A DNA stretch of 64,000 nt from contig OZ020611.1 of assembly GCA_963971575.1 (NCBI GenBank), positions 50,911,466-50,975,465 of the forward strand, written 5' to 3'. This document shows positions 32,851 to 45,109 of the stretch, piece after piece; position 1 is the stretch's first letter; each line of letters opens with the position of its first letter. Source of the DNA: Liopterus haemorrhoidalis. Taxonomy: Eukaryota; Arthropoda; Insecta; Coleoptera; Dytiscidae. Below the pieces are notes generated by a model. It was not told the origin of the DNA. It ran no database searches and saw only the letters and a program-made list of their open reading frames with translations. The position numbers and the translations under genes are program-made.

Positions 32851-34578
32851 TTAGGAAAATATTGCAGCTTTTGTGTTTTAGACAAAGTTAATTATTTTTT
32901 AATTAATTGATAAATTATGGTTAATAATGTTATGGATTCTTTGTATTTATGGCTAACGTAGTATATGTATTCTTCTGAAATTAAAAATATTTAAAAAAAT
33001 TAACAGCTGAGAATCGAGTTTAGGTGGGTAAGGATACCAACTGTTAAAAATCATGATTCAATTTATTGTTTGAATTAGTTTAGTTTTTTGTTTTTAAAGT
33101 ATCAAACAAGAATAAATCATTTTTAGCAGTAAAATACGAATAAATCAAATAATGCCTTGTTATTAATGAGAAATATGTTTTAGAATTAAAAAAAAAAAAA
33201 TAAAATAAATCCATTTAACAATATATTTCTCATTCATTTGATGAAGACAGATATGAAGCAAATGCTAGTAAAATTGATGGCATTTTTTAATTAAAATTTT
33301 ATTGTGATGAAATTTTTGCAAAATATTTAAATCTAGTTTAAAAAAATTAAATGGAAGCTCTTAGTACTCAAGTTACGAATAAAACAAAAAACTATTTATC
33401 AAAAAAATATTCTTATACATCCAGGATTCTGTTGGCTTCTTACACTTATTAAATATCTATAAAATCCTGAAATGTGTCAAATTGAAATCGATGTAAAAGG
33501 TGTCGAAATAATACATACGAAGTTGGGACATTTCATATTTCAACCGCTGTCTTATATTCGGCGCTTCTCTGAGAAAAATCCCGCACATCTTCTTACGTCC
33601 AAGAATATGCTCTATAAATCTACAATGAATCGAATCAAAATTTTAATATACACAGTTTTGAGTATATCATGATGTCTCGAAATTGAGGGAAAATCTATTG
33701 AAATCGAAAATTTTTGCCATTTTGATAACAAATTCATAATAATCTATGATATTAAGTTAATAAAAAATGACCCATTTCATACAAATTTCATTAGATATTT
33801 CAAAAATGACTCTTTGGGTCACAGAATGAATTATGGACGATATATTGTAGACCAAGTGACGGATATTCGCGTACGGTACGGCAAATTGTAGCTAAAGGTC
33901 CATTCCACATATATGTATTGAGCTATTTTGTTCTATAGTAAAAAATAGTTATCGATATCGTACTTGGCGGGCTATTTTCGTAGCCATATTATCTGCCGCG
34001 TTTCACAAATAAGTGCTGCAGGTCAAAATGATTTATTTTCATAAAAAAGCACGGGTGCTATTCCATTATCATCAAGTGCAGTATCAACGTAAAATATGGT
34101 TCCTAGGCACTATACTTTATCATAATTTTAGTCTTATGGTAATTTTAGTCTAATGGGACAATTCTGTGCAAACCGTAACGCGTTCAAAAAGCAATCTATA
34201 TAGGTTACGGGTACCTATAGACAAATGGTTGTTTCTGCGCGCACCCGTAACGTAACGGATTGTCCGTATCTCTTATGAATTCCCGTAAAGTTTATAGGTA
34301 CAGCCGTGCTATTCTATAACAAGTACGAAGATTGCTTTTTACAAATCAGATTCAATTACGTATACAGTTTCACAGCTAGAATATATGTCGCAGAGTAAAA
34401 ATGAAATAAACGTTTTTTTATTATTATTATTATTTTTTTTTTATTGGTAATTAAAACCACAATGATTGATTCATACTTCTATATAAATATAAAAATAGCG
34501 GGAATCTGGAAAATTAGCTTAAGTCTTATAAATCTTGCCAAAAATTAGAAGATCAAATTATCGATCAATATTTATAAT
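32851..34578. other. No gene seen
   Basis: AT-rich. Near 33440-33490 there is another piece of the short repeat with CTATAAAATCCTGAAATGTG. No coding pattern. Confidence 0.6.
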
Positions 34579-34794
34579 CAGTGGCGGTGCTAGCGGGGGG
34601 TCCGGGTAGCCCGGGCCCCCCAAAAAAGCTGATCTGGCCCTCAGTTGTCCCCCCCCCATTGTCCCCCATCATTGTTTGGATAAAAATGTATTTTAGAAGT
34701 GAGGATCTTTTTTTTTAGGTCATCTCTTGTATTTGGCACCCCCAAATTTTACTAAAAAATTTCCTGGCCCCCCCAAGAGCTAGCGCCGTCGCTG
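34579..34794. mobile_element. hAT-type miniature element 2
   Basis: 216 bp. Ends CAGTGGCGGTGCTAGC and, reverse-complemented, CAGCGACGGCGCTAGC. Exact 8-bp TSDs TTTATAAT at 34571-34578 and 34795-34802. Runs of G near one end and C near the other extend the imperfect inverted repeat. No coding capacity. Confidence 0.92.
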
Positions 34795-34802
34795 TTTATA
34801 AT

Positions 34803-35925
34803 GGTTTTCCGAAATACGAATCGAAAAGTTTACATGATGGCTATGGTTATTTTTGAAGTTCTGTATCACTAATAATTGAAAAATATTTAGGTTTATATGT
34901 ACATTCTAAATATTTTCAAAAGCAGTAAGCCACATTTTTTGCAAACTTATTGTTATCGACAGTCACAAATTTTTTAATAAAGCTTATGTTAAAGATAAAT
35001 CCATAAATCCAAGAGTTACGCATAATTATACTCTAAAAAATTAGCAGATTTGATTGTTATGATTGTTACAACTTGTAAGTTAGCGTGAAGTTAAAAGTTT
35101 CTATAACTTGATATTACATAATTGATATTTACGTAAATCTATTAAAGTTGTACTTTCAGATCCTCTATAGCTTATAGATTTACGGATATACGAACATACG
35201 GTCGTGACACACAGAATTGCACCATAAGTCCAAAATCGACACGTATCTCTTCGAGTTTGAGCAATACACATGTTTCATCTGGTCATTATCCAAGAATAAA
35301 ATCGGAAAGCAAAGCTTCATGAGAGCCCTATGTTCCTCTCAGATTTTGTGTCTATATATTTTTAGCGAGTATATACATTCTATATACAAAACTCATATAA
35401 CACCAATATCTTTTAAATGTTACCTAGACAGTAGTTTAACAAACTAAACTATTGTCCTATTCCGTCGCATTTTGTTAACACGAATCTCAGGTTAGTCACA
35501 TTAAATACTGTTTGAGGGATGAAGGGGGTTGTGAGGGAACGCCGCTGGCGACACTAGCGCTATCTCTACCAGACGGAACACATATAAACTAAATGTCTCG
35601 TGGTTGACACGTTACCAGACATGGCAATTTTATTCAATAGATATACATTGAAAATTTTAGATATTTGAATGCATCAGTTTTTCATATTCAGTAACCATGA
35701 TTAATGAATGTGGTTCATTCATGTTAACCCAAAAAAAAAAAAAAAAACAAAAAAGGAAGTTATTCAAATATTGTAATGCATCAGTTTTCTGTGTATGTTA
35801 TCGTTAAAATCCAAAATTAGTTAAAGCTCGAAATCAAATATTGGATAAACTCAAATGTGATTATAAAATAAAAAAACACTGTATCTTTTCTTAATTCTTT
35901 TATTAATTTACTAGATGAACATTTC
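34803..35925. other. No gene seen
   Basis: No coding pattern. A run of A interrupted once by C lies at 35730-35754. Confidence 0.6.
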
Positions 35926-35929
35926 GATA

Positions 35930-35958
35930 GCTATGCTGTCATCTTCAATAGTACAGTA
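35930..35958 (-). ncRNA. Degenerate hammerhead-like motif
   Basis: On the minus strand TTGAAGA, a short imperfect hairpin around AGCATAGCT, then CGAAATG. The arrangement is like the motifs at 24510, 49398 and 50416 but less complete. Probably a relic of a Penelope-like terminal repeat. Confidence 0.25.
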
Positions 35959-36046
35959 AATTACAATTGAAATGTTTTGTTATTATATAAAGGGATGGAT
36001 GAGCAAGTGAGGGTGAGAGTGCGCACCCACGCACATACAGTGTTTT

Positions 36047-36220
36047 TACCGACCGCCAACATATATAAGGGAGGTATTGTGATCATACCGATTTTGACAT
36101 TTCGAGATTTCGATGGATCTCCACGAATTGAGGTCCCTACATAACGTTTTGACTATTTTTAGCATGATGTCTGTCGGTCTGTCTGTCTGTCCGTTCGTCT
36201 GTCTGTACGTCCGTCCGTCC

Positions 36221-36251
<31 letters not shown>

Positions 36252-36690
36252 TACACGTGCAGAGCAAATTAGGCTAAAAGGATTTTTATGAAACTGCATA
36301 TTTAAGCTTTTGATATCAATGAAACGAGTTGATCAACTTTTGGTAAAAATCGGTTGACTAGATATGGGAGTTTACTCGTGTCGATTTTAAGATTTTTGCG
36401 AATATTTAGCAACAGAAAAATATTTCGAAAAAATTTATTTAACAAAATTTGCTATAAATGCAATAACTAATAACTTTTATTTGAGACTTTTTTTGGATAA
36501 AACGAAAAATTTTGAATTTTTTTTGTAAGGTCTCAATTTTTTCATACTTATATGTAACGTTTCCATGGTCATGATAAATAATATCTCTGTTAGAAAATAT
36601 TAGGCCAAGTTATTTCTACTCTGCTGCTAGAATGTATTTTACACAAGTACTTTATTATGGTGGTCGGTCCTGTGGTGGCCACAGCTGATT
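36047..36690 (-). repeat. Repeat C, copy 1 (3' tail of LINE-C)
   Basis: Read on the minus strand: CTGTGGCCACCACAG, ACCGACCACC, a conserved AT-rich body, a (GACA)/(GACG)-type microsatellite (36170-36250), then a conserved block with CATCATGC and the end GGCGGTCGGT plus A run. Related copies lie at 43308, 44733 and 45110. Confidence 0.8.
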
Positions 36691-36935
36691 TTTTATTTTA
36701 TAATTGTTACTGAAAAAAACATTTGTACATTTTATCAATTAAATAGTAAAAATTGATCTAGTCTATTTTTGAATACATTAATACTAGACGCTGCCACAAC
36801 ATCACATGAGAGAGAATTCCACTGATCAAAAATTCTATTTGTGAAGAAGTTCATATGACTGTTGCGAAATGAAGGATTTTTTACTAACTGAAACTGGTGA
36901 CCACGAAGTCTGGTATCACAATTAATACTGTAGAT

Positions 36936-37518
36936 CAGGGGTTTTTATACTTATGTAGTCCGAGGACCCGCTCTTGAACAACAATCTTTTGCGGACCCCA
37001 TCCCTACCCTAGGCATTTTACGTCGTTGTTGAGACTTAATTTCTGGCTCAGTAATCTCATAGGCAACACGTTACATATTGCTGCTTATTTTAATAAATGG
37101 TCATACGCATTTATAGAGATAAAATGTTTTACTAGCATTACGAATAAAACATATAAAATGAATAAAAATAGTAATAAAAAGAATTAGAAAAGTTACAAAT
37201 TATAATACGTTAAGCTCATTCAAACATTTCTTGGTCAAATATTGGTCAAAATAGATATTATTGTAATATGTTTTCTATAAATAATTTGCAGTTGAATAAA
37301 AATAACCCTAATAATTGTTTAGTTATGGCAATAACTAATAAAATAAGGTAACAACAACTACAAAAAGTCCTGACCATGTAGGATTTTTATTAAACGAGTT
37401 ATTTGAATAAAAGCGAAAATTTGGGGGATGTAAAATTAATGTCAAAATTGTTTCGGGGACCCCGGTAATGGCTACTCAGACCCCCAGGGGTCCGCGGTCT
37501 ACAGTTTAAGAACCGCTG
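36936..37518. mobile_element. hAT-type element 3, inside LINE-C
   Basis: 583 bp. Ends CAGGGGTTTTTATACTT and, reverse-complemented, CAGCGGTTCTTAAACTG. Exact 8-bp TSDs CTGTAGAT at 36928-36935 and 37519-37526. On the minus strand the LINE-C reading frame continues across the site when one TSD and the element are left out, proving the insertion. No transposase gene. Confidence 0.93.
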
Positions 37519-38434
37519 CTGTAGATGTTGGACATATTGCACTGAAAAGAACCACTCACAACACGGAACACATTAATTAAATCACCACATTCACGTCGTA
37601 CTTTCAGGGTGGTCAACTTTAACTGTCTCAGACGTTCTTCATATGGTAGAAAACCAAAGCCTGGATGAAGACTTGTAGCGCGTCTTTGGACAGATTCCAG
37701 TAATTGAATGTCGCGCACTAATAACGGAGACCACACTGGTATCGCAAACCAAGATGATATCAAGATTAGGCCGAATGTAGGGATTGTATAGGGTAGTTAA
37801 CATCCTGGGGGTTGGCCGATAGAAAGCTTTCCTTATCAAAAACAACATAGAGTTGGCTTTTCTAACAGATTTGGTTATTGTTTCGTCCATCCAAGGTCAG
37901 AAGTGATAGTTATATCTAAGTCAACGTGTTCATCAACTGATTTAATATATCGGTTATTGATCAGGTATTGTTTTCGGGGATTTTTGGTGCCAATGTGCAA
38001 AAGTTTTGTCCTCATTTAAAGGGATTAGCCAAATTTTTGCCCACTCGTTGATGCTATCCAAATCAGCTTGAATCAACTTGTTCGGGTCATTGTAAAATTT
38101 TCCATCATCAGCAAAAAATAGTTTTGGAGAAGATATGGACTGAATAAGGTCAATTGTGAACAATAAGAAAAGAAGAGGACCGAGCACTGAACCTTGCGAA
38201 ACCCCACTTACCACAGAATATTGTTTCGAAACATGATCGGCAATTTTCACTGGAAAGGTTAAGTCGGTTATAAATTCTCGAATCCATTTCAGCAGTTTTC
38301 CATGAACCCCATAATGTTCCAGTTTGAGCAGGAGTCCTTTTATTGCTACTTTATCATATGCGCTATAAAAATCCAGATAAATGACATCAACTGAAACTCC
38401 CACATTAATAGATGTTAGCCAGTCATATGTAGCG

Positions 38435-40260
38435 TTAAGAGCGTAATGTACTTGGGTTACGCGCAACGGAAACGTGCATTTGGAAGGGCCAAAGAATTTG
38501 AACTAAATGTTGTCGGATCAATTTGATATTTTTTTAAATTTGATGATAAAGATTGGCTCCGTTGGATTTAAGAGTTAAAATTTGATTTTATTTTTAATTT
38601 TCAGTTTTACAATGTCCTAAACTTTGTCTAACTTCACATCACTGTTACTCCGTAAATCAATAACAATTGCAAATTCCATAGCTAGAATCTTATAGAATGT
38701 ACTTCTATCTTTAAAATGAGCCCTTATTTATGAAAATTAATTAATATTTAGTACCAATTCTTTGGCCCACACCGAAACACTATTTATATGAAATACTGGC
38801 ATTTACAAGCATCGAGAGATGTATCCATCTGATAGCGTGGTTTTAAACTAATCTAATCATAGTAGAGGGAGTCTTAAGCTCTGCCTTCATTTCCTACACA
38901 TATCTTTGAATTCGGTTGAAATGGGTTACTGAAGATCTTTGGAATAAAACAGTTTGTGACGTCAAATTTACCTGTTTTATTTTAGACTTTCCGTGGTAGA
39001 ATACAAATTCATATTGACACAAAAAATGGTCCCAAAAATTAAGTTAAATAATTATGGCCGGCTTCTGAAATCTTAGTTAACTATAACCAAATGGTCAGAA
39101 CATGGTTGCTATGGTAACGGATGGGATTGTTATACTGTAATCGAGTTTAACCAAATGGTTAAACTCGGCTAAGCTTTCAGAAACCGGCCCTTAGTTGTAA
39201 ACTCAAATAAAATTACACTTAAAACGAATTGAATTACCTACATCTGTCTATCTATCTTCTATCTATATATGTAAAAGGCAATGTCTTGACTGACTGACTC
39301 ATTCACTCATCACCGCCCAGCTTAAACCCCTGGGTCTAGAAACTTGAAATTTGGAGAGTATATTCCCTCTATGACGTAAGCACCCACTAAGAAGGGATTT
39401 TTCGAAATTTAACCCCCAAGGGGCGAAAAGGGGTGAAATGTGATTTCACGGATTCCTTAATATCTATTATGGCCGATGGGATATCGACTTAGTTTTTGCT
39501 TATAAAGATTACCCATGGAAATGCCGAAAAACTTATTTCGGGATTTTTTCCTAATGAACCCCTCAAAGGGTGAATCTACAATTGAGGTGAATTGCTCATA
39601 AGTGTCTTTTTAAAATATCTGCAAAAAGAAAAAATGTTGAGAACTACCGGTCTACAATGAGGGTCAGAGATGTAGCGGGGGGCATTGGGGAGAAACTTCT
39701 TCACACATATTTACTATTACATTAATGATTATTAACATAATTTTTTGATGATAAAAAAAAAACTATTATTTCTACAAAATTATCTGTAAAATCAGAATTG
39801 GTAATAAATATTAATCACTTTTCACATACAAGGGCTTATTTTAAAGATAAAATTACAATATAGAGTGGTCAAGTGTTAACATTTGCAATTTTTATTCATT
39901 TACTGAGTAACAGTCATATGAAATTGAAAAAAGTATAGCACTAAAATTGAAAATTAAAAATAAATCAAAATACAAATTTAAAATTATTAAAATTTATTTA
40001 CTTATTTACTTATTAAAATTTTGATATTTTCTTTCACATCTTGAAATTAAAAAAAAAAAAAAAAAAAATTGATTCGAATATATTTAGTCTATATTTTATG
40101 ATTCCCAAAAATACAGGTTGATTTATAAATATTAGCACTTTTCCCTCTCCCTGTAAGCTACTTCGACTTTGGTCACTCCCCCAATGACGTAATAAGACTT
40201 CTCGCCACCGCACCCCATGTGCAACGATGGACTTTAGAGGTGGCTACATTCGCGTCTTAA
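38435..40260 (-). mobile_element. TTAA-bounded element E3, inside LINE-C
   Basis: 1,826 bp including TTAA at both ends (38435-38438, 40257-40260), inverted relative to E1/E2. The ends read TTAAGAGCGTAATGTAC and, on the other strand, TTAAGACGCGAATGTAGCC. The right arm of E1/E2 matches 38439-39005 and the left arm of E2 matches 39640-40260. Only about one ~290-bp unit lies between (roughly 39390-39620). Removing the element with one TTAA re-joins the LINE-C codons in frame around TTNLLNATYDW, direct proof of a four-base TTAA duplication. At 39258 a Helitron-start-like TCTATCTATATATGTAAAAG precedes the unit. Confidence 0.92.
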
Positions 40261-40395
40261 GCAAATTAGTGGTTACTGATCGGCCAGGAAGGAACCCATG
40301 TTGTTCGTTGGGTATTACACCATTTTCAGAAAGAAACTTTTGAAGAGACTTGACAATAATGCGTTCTAATATCTTCCTCACATTAGAGCTCACGC

Positions 40396-40486
40396 CTATA
40401 TATATAATATAAGACATAATTATTTATTTTTTAATCAACTGAATATAATTGAACTTATCCCGTGCGAAGAACGGGTACTCTACTAG
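40396..40486 (+). mobile_element. Helitron 3' end
   Basis: The stem CCCGT (40459-40463) pairs with ACGGG (40471-40475), followed by TACTCTA and CTAG at 40483-40486, then T. This is the typical hairpin plus CTRR terminus of Helitrons. The matching 5' part was not identified; LINE-C begins immediately to the left. Confidence 0.7.
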
Positions 40487-41199
40487 TATATTTATAAAAT
40501 TAACATATTTTCCGCAGAATGTAACGAATAATACAAAAGAGACCATTTAAGGTACAATATATTAAAACAAACTTAATTACACCCGCCCCTCTTTAACACA
40601 AAAAAATTAAACCATTTAAACCTTAATTTAGCAGCTATAAATTAAAAGCTAGTTAGTCCTAAAAACCCTCCTTAAAACCGGGATTAAACAATCTAAATAA
40701 CTAATTACACATGGGCAGCGAGTAGCGGGCAAGCTAACAGCCCGAGTACCGGCCATTTCCCTTGTAAATCAGAAAACATTTAGAATTAAACCGTTTGTAA
40801 AAGCTGCAACATTTGACGTGGATTTATAACACAGTTAGCGTAACTGCCCCCTCGAGGAAGCGGACCGTTGTCTACGTCATGTCCGGTGGTTTTGGAACCG
40901 ACCACCTTGCTCGCTTACACATTGGGACACTTTGTCAAGATTCACATACACCTACCGCTGATTTATACATATTATTTTTAGCGATTCCTTTAGGGATAAG
41001 ATTTGAATGAGAAATATTGCCAAAGTTTAAATGTATTCTAAATCTTGAAAAATTGGTTACAAAATACAGAATAATGCGGCATTAATATAAGGCTGGTATT
41101 TAAATGATCAGACTTTAATTAAGTTTTTGATCAGAAAATTTTGTGATATTGATCAGAAGTATGTGATTAGTTTTAAATTATTTTTTGGCTGGTAGAAAA
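40487..41199. other. No gene seen
   Basis: No coding pattern recognised. A 65-codon frame at 40813-41010 has no feature that supports it. Confidence 0.6.
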
Positions 41200-41330
41200 T
41201 AATGAGTTGATCTGAAACAAAACTCATGAACAGTAAAAATAATGATTTGATCAGGAAAACTAATGACTTGATCAGACAAAAATAATGACTTGATCAGAGG
41301 ACACTATTGACTTGATTGAAAGTAATAATG
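41200..41330 (+). repeat. Degenerate short tandem repeat
   Basis: Diverged copies of a ~25-bp unit of the form AATAATGACTTGATCAGA, clearest between 41235 and 41325. Confidence 0.55.
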
Positions 41331-41368
41331 GCAATCAGAAAAAATGACATGAAAAAATATTTTTTTTA

Positions 41369-41397
41369 AAAATATATCATTATAAATGATATATTTT
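41369..41397. repeat. Perfect 13-bp inverted repeat
   Basis: AAATATATCATT-type arms of 13 bp around a three-base loop (ATA). AT only apart from one C/G pair. It may form a cruciform; no T run or gene context makes it a terminator. Confidence 0.7.
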
Positions 41398-41474
41398 CTT
41401 TCTAGGATTTCGTATGTATGGTCAGGAATAACTTATACTGTCCAAGATAAGGTGCGCGAGACGTATCTGGCCAT

Positions 41475-41930
41475 GTTTTACGGCGCTAACGTCAAGATTA
41501 AGACAGAGTTTCAGAAGACTTTTTAATCTAAATTCGAGCCAATCGAGTTCTTCTGAAACCAGCTTTTAAGTTCGCAGTAGTTTTAGGGGCTATAACGTCA
41601 AGATTAAGACAAAGGTTAGTTCATAAGACTTTTTAAGTTTAATAGGAGGCACATCGGTTCTCCTGTACTGACTTTTTTGCTATCATAACCTAATATGACC
41701 CAGTTTTTAGGATTAAAATATTTTTAGGGGCTGTAACGTTAAAATTAAGACAGAGTGTAATTCATAAAACTTGTTAAACATAATTCAAGCCGCTTGGGTT
41801 CTTCTGTACTCAGTTTTTTACTATCATAACCTAACTTGACCCAGTTTTTAAGTTTTATCGGGTTTTTCTGTACTTCTGCACAACTAGTAATTTTAGCTGT
41901 AGTGTTACGATTAAGATAGAGTTTATGTAT
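41475..41930 (+). repeat. Diverged tandem repeat, units about 110-170 bp
   Basis: Four copies of the block TAACGTCAAGATTAAGACA or close variants at about 41489, 41597, 41735 and 41903. Each is followed by sequence with TTCTTCTGTAC and TATCATAACCTAA in two or three copies. Confidence 0.65.
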
Positions 41931-42011
41931 TTCACTGACTAAATACCTATAAAATCCTGAAATGTGTGAAAATTCACACTTCACGTCAATTTTTTTATCA
42001 TGACAAATGCA

Positions 42012-42262
42012 ATTATCATTTTTTTAAAATTTATTTTACATCGGCCTATTTCTGCAATGAGGCTAATCGCCGATGCCAGGGGCGAGTTCTTACACCTGGA
42101 TGAGGGGTGAATGATAGTGAAAATGGAAGTAATGTTAACATATTATTCTCGCCCGAATAATATCACTAACGAGGAATTGAACTAGCAACCTCACAATTCA
42201 GACTTTTAACCAGTCAAAACTGCACGATTTAACGAGCTCTGTCACTCCGTTGGTTATTTTAA
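42012..42262 (-). mobile_element. SINE-2, copy 2
   Basis: Matches 32195-32423 with many substitutions. On the minus strand the tRNA-like head is better kept: GGTTGCTAGTTCAATTCC near 42180-42200 as the B-box region. A target duplication was not evident, so this copy is older. Confidence 0.75.
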
Positions 42263-42964
42263 TTTTTTTTATGAGCACATAATTTATTCTTTTATAATTA
42301 ATAGTCAATAATGTATTATCCATTAGCACGTTAAATTCGAAACTAAAATATATTACAACATCTGAAAATTACAGTTTGCTATCATTGCATTTAAAATAAT
42401 TGGTTCAATGGTCTTAAATAAAAGATATAAAAGCTTAAAATCGTATAAAACCCCAATAAATAAATATTTGAATTCGTCCATTAAACGCCCTAAACACCCA
42501 ATATAGACACTTTAAATACAAAACAAACGGATGGCATATACAAAACGGTCGGCATCCAGTTCGACGCTCGCGTTAAGTGGGTTGCGGTATATCAAAGCCT
42601 GAGGCGAACACAATCGCACCATTTAAATTAACAACAAATCCGCGCGACAAGAGCGGTGCCCCGTGCCGTGCTGCCGCAACCAAAAACCACCTACCAACAA
42701 CGAAACGCCATAAAATCATATTGTCTCATATAACAATGAACGACTAACTTCCACATTTTGACATTTAACTTGAACAAAGAGGACAAACTTACTGAACTTA
42801 GAGTTCCAGCTAAGTTACAAGAAGAGAGCGGGGGGAGGGGGAATGTTTGGCAAAGATTTTCTCTAATGGCCTAATTGTTTTAATGTTTTGTTTACTATGG
42901 ATATATAGTAACTATGTATATTACGAGGGCGGGATGAAAACTTGTGCGAATGAAAATGAAAGAT
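42263..42964. other. No gene seen
   Basis: No coding pattern. A locally GC-richer stretch at 42530-42720 (GCCGTGCTGCCGC and surroundings) is unexplained. Confidence 0.55.
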
Positions 42965-43255
42965 TTTTAGGATTTTGTAGGTATGACCAACAAAAAACTC
43001 TAATAACGTCACTCATGTGTCTATCTGTCTGGTCTTTGACCCAATTTTTTATGGGATTTCGGCCAAAAATATGTCAAAAAATTTTGTCCCCCACCCTATC
43101 TCTCAAAGGGTTGATCTCAGAGGGTTGATCAAAACAAAATTCTGAAAAAAATCTCCATAATTTACATTGAGGAGAACCGGAATAGTTCAACAGAAATTTT
43201 TGATTAGGTTAGTTTTCGAAAAAAGTCGATTTTTTTGTGTCGTTGATAAAAAAAA
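42965..43255 (+). repeat. Dispersed repeat B, copy 3
   Basis: Begins GGATTTTGTAGGTATGACC like copy 2 and keeps the (TGTC)-like stretch in reduced form, then the block with AAATATGTCAAAAA and TTGTCCCCCACC. Shorter than copies 1 and 2. Confidence 0.65.
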
Positions 43256-43307
43256 TATATATTTTTTCCACTAATTGAGGTCCCTACATAACGTTTTTAC
43301 CATTTTT

Positions 43308-43470
43308 ACCGACCGCCAACATATATAAGGGAGGTATTGTGATCATACCGATTTTGACATTTCGAGATTTCGATGGATCTCCACGAATTGAGGTCCCTAC
43401 ATAACGTTTTGACTATTTTTACCATGATGTCTGTTGGTCTGTCCGTCCGTCCGTCCGTCTGTCTGTCTGT
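43308..43470 (-). repeat. Repeat C, copy 2 (truncated)
   Basis: The last part of repeat C: from the GGCGGTCGGTAAAAA end back through the CATCATGGT block into a short (TCCG/TCTG) microsatellite at 43440-43470, where similarity stops. Consistent with a 5'-truncated LINE-C copy. Confidence 0.7.
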
Positions 43471-43490
43471 CTTGTTTTTAATTTTTTAAC

Positions 43491-43930
43491 TTACACGAGT
43501 TCACTTATTAACGATCGAAGTGGGCTTTTGTTAAACAAAATTATAAAAAGCCTCAATCAATTGTTGAAAGTTAGTAGATTTCAATATCTAGTTCCGCTTA
43601 AACCAAAGAAACAGACTATAGGTATATTAAACAGGTATCGGGAGTCGGCAGAAAAATTACCGACTCCTACTCTAACTCCCAATTCTGACTTTGACTCCGA
43701 CTCCAACTTCGACTTCCGACTCCTTTTACTCGTAAATCGTAAAGTCTATTTCAAATCTTAAAGCGGGACTATATATATTTTTTATTTTCTTAAGTTATCA
43801 CTTAAGCTCACTTTTTAACGTTCTAAGTGGGCTTTTGTTAAACAAAATGATAAAAAGCCTCATTCAATCGTTAAAAGTTAGTACATTTCAATATCTAGTT
43901 CCGCTGAAGAAACAGACTATACTTACATTA
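43491..43930 (+). repeat. Repeat D, two copies with a GACTCC-rich spacer
   Basis: A block with GTGGGCTTTTGTTAAAC, AAAAAGCCTCA and TCAATATCTAGTTCCGCT occurs at about 43495-43625 and 43795-43925. Related pieces lie near 49620-49700, 50270-50300 and 52680-52840. Between the copies, at about 43628-43725, is a degenerate GACTCC-type simple repeat; a sister stretch lies at 44477-44571. Confidence 0.65.
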
Positions 43931-44732
43931 AATATCTTGGGTTGGGGTGAGCTGTTTTTATAAAATGTAATTTTTATTTCATCTTGACTTTTGGTGTAAT
44001 TTTTAATACAAATTTTCCAAATTATTGGTTTTAAAAAAATCATTGTATTTATATACTTTATTTTTCATAATATGTCACTTTTTCCTTTTGACAGTTAGAT
44101 TTGGACTGCCATCATGAAACATGAAATAATTACGAAGCTCGTTATAACTTGAGAAAATAAAAATCCAGTTAAGTTCCGCTTAAACATAATAAACATAGTA
44201 TACAGAAAAAATAAAATGGATATGAATAAAAACAAAAATCTTTACTTCCTCATCGTATTGTCTGTTAATACGAATAGTATTAATAATTTTAAACTGGAAA
44301 GCATAAAGGAAACCGGGTAAAACCGGTACTGAATATTTTGAATTTCATTTTTGTTCTTGAACAGTGAACAAAATCGTCGTTCCTGTTTCCATGCATTAAA
44401 AAAATTCTGGTAATATGGTTTTTTTTGCATTCGTTTTCGGTTTGTTCTCATCCTTGATACAAATTGAAAAAAAAGTCGGGTGTCGATAACTCTTTCCGAC
44501 TCCCGGCTCCAACTCCTCCAAAAAGCTTTGACTCATCGACTCCCGACTCCCGACTCCGACTCCTCATCCCGGATACAGACCTCCCCATTGCTTCTCTAAA
44601 TGGGGTAATACTAGAAAATTTCAGAAATAATGTATTTCTCTTAATATCGCCACGATTGTATGCTATCAAATAATATTATTATAAGGAGATTATGTAAAAA
44701 ATTAACAATTAAACTAAATTAAAAAAAAAAAA
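43931..44732. other. No gene seen; degenerate GACTCC repeat at 44477-44571
   Basis: No coding pattern. Open frames across the GACTCC stretch are low-complexity artefacts. Confidence 0.6.
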
Positions 44733-45104
44733 AACATCTGTGGCCACCACAGGGTGGTCGGCCCGACCGCCATCACAAAGTTTTGGTTTAATTTATGCTG
44801 CTTTATCAAAAAATGTCTCAAATAAAAGTGGTTAGTTATTGCTGTTATAGCAACTTTTGATAAATACATTTTTTCTAAATATTTCTCTGTTGTGAAATAT
44901 TCGCAAAAACCTTAAAACCGACATGAGTAAACTCCCATTTCTAGTTAACCGATTTTTACCAAAAGTTGATCAACTCGTGTCATTGGTGTCAAAAGCTTAA
45001 ATATGAAGTTTAATAAAAATCCTTTTAACAGAATTTGCTCTGCACGTGTACATGGACCGACCGATAAACAGACAGACAGACAGACCGACAGACATCATAC
45101 TAAT
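44733..45104 (+). repeat. Repeat C, copy 3
   Basis: Begins with CTGTGGCCACCACAGGG, continues with CCGACCGCCATCA and the conserved body, and reaches a short (GACA) microsatellite at 45067-45092 before being cut at CATCATACTAATAA by the start of copy 4. Confidence 0.75.
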
Positions 45105-45109
45105 AATCA

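Larger units (their letters stand above)
36045..40395 (-). mobile_element. LINE-C (CR1/Jockey group), minus strand, split by two transposons
   Basis: 5'-truncated LINE running from about 40395 to 36045. Three coding pieces are separated by E3 (38435-40260) and by a hAT element (36936-37518). The coding end at about 36735 is followed by a ~650-bp tail (repeat C) ending GGCGGTCGGTAAAAA on the minus strand. Removing the two insertions leaves one continuous, though frameshifted, reverse transcriptase gene. Confidence 0.85.
36735..40395 (-). pseudogene. LINE-C reverse transcriptase, in pieces
   Basis: Piece 1 (40395-40261): ERIIVKSLQKFL and the NEQHGFLPGRS motif, fingers region. Piece 2 (38434 to about 37519): VDVIYLDFYSAYDKV palm motif, SGVSQGSVLGPLLF, then FFADDGKF with the catalytic aspartates, followed by thumb-like sequence PYEERLRQLKLTTL. 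Piece 3 (36935-36735): the C-terminal end with RNSHMNFFTNR, closing at a stop. At least three frame changes lie between 37990 and 37700, so the gene is dead apart from the insertions. Confidence 0.85.

Noticed and set aside
39252..40486. A single Helitron from the start-like sequence at 39258 to the 3' end at 40486
   Set aside because: The span crosses the E3 border at 40260, which is fixed by the LINE-C reading frame, so the two signals belong to different elements.
42847..43128. 93-codon + strand frame with a hydrophobic start
   Set aside because: The first part could resemble a membrane segment, but the frame runs into dispersed repeat B and has no support.
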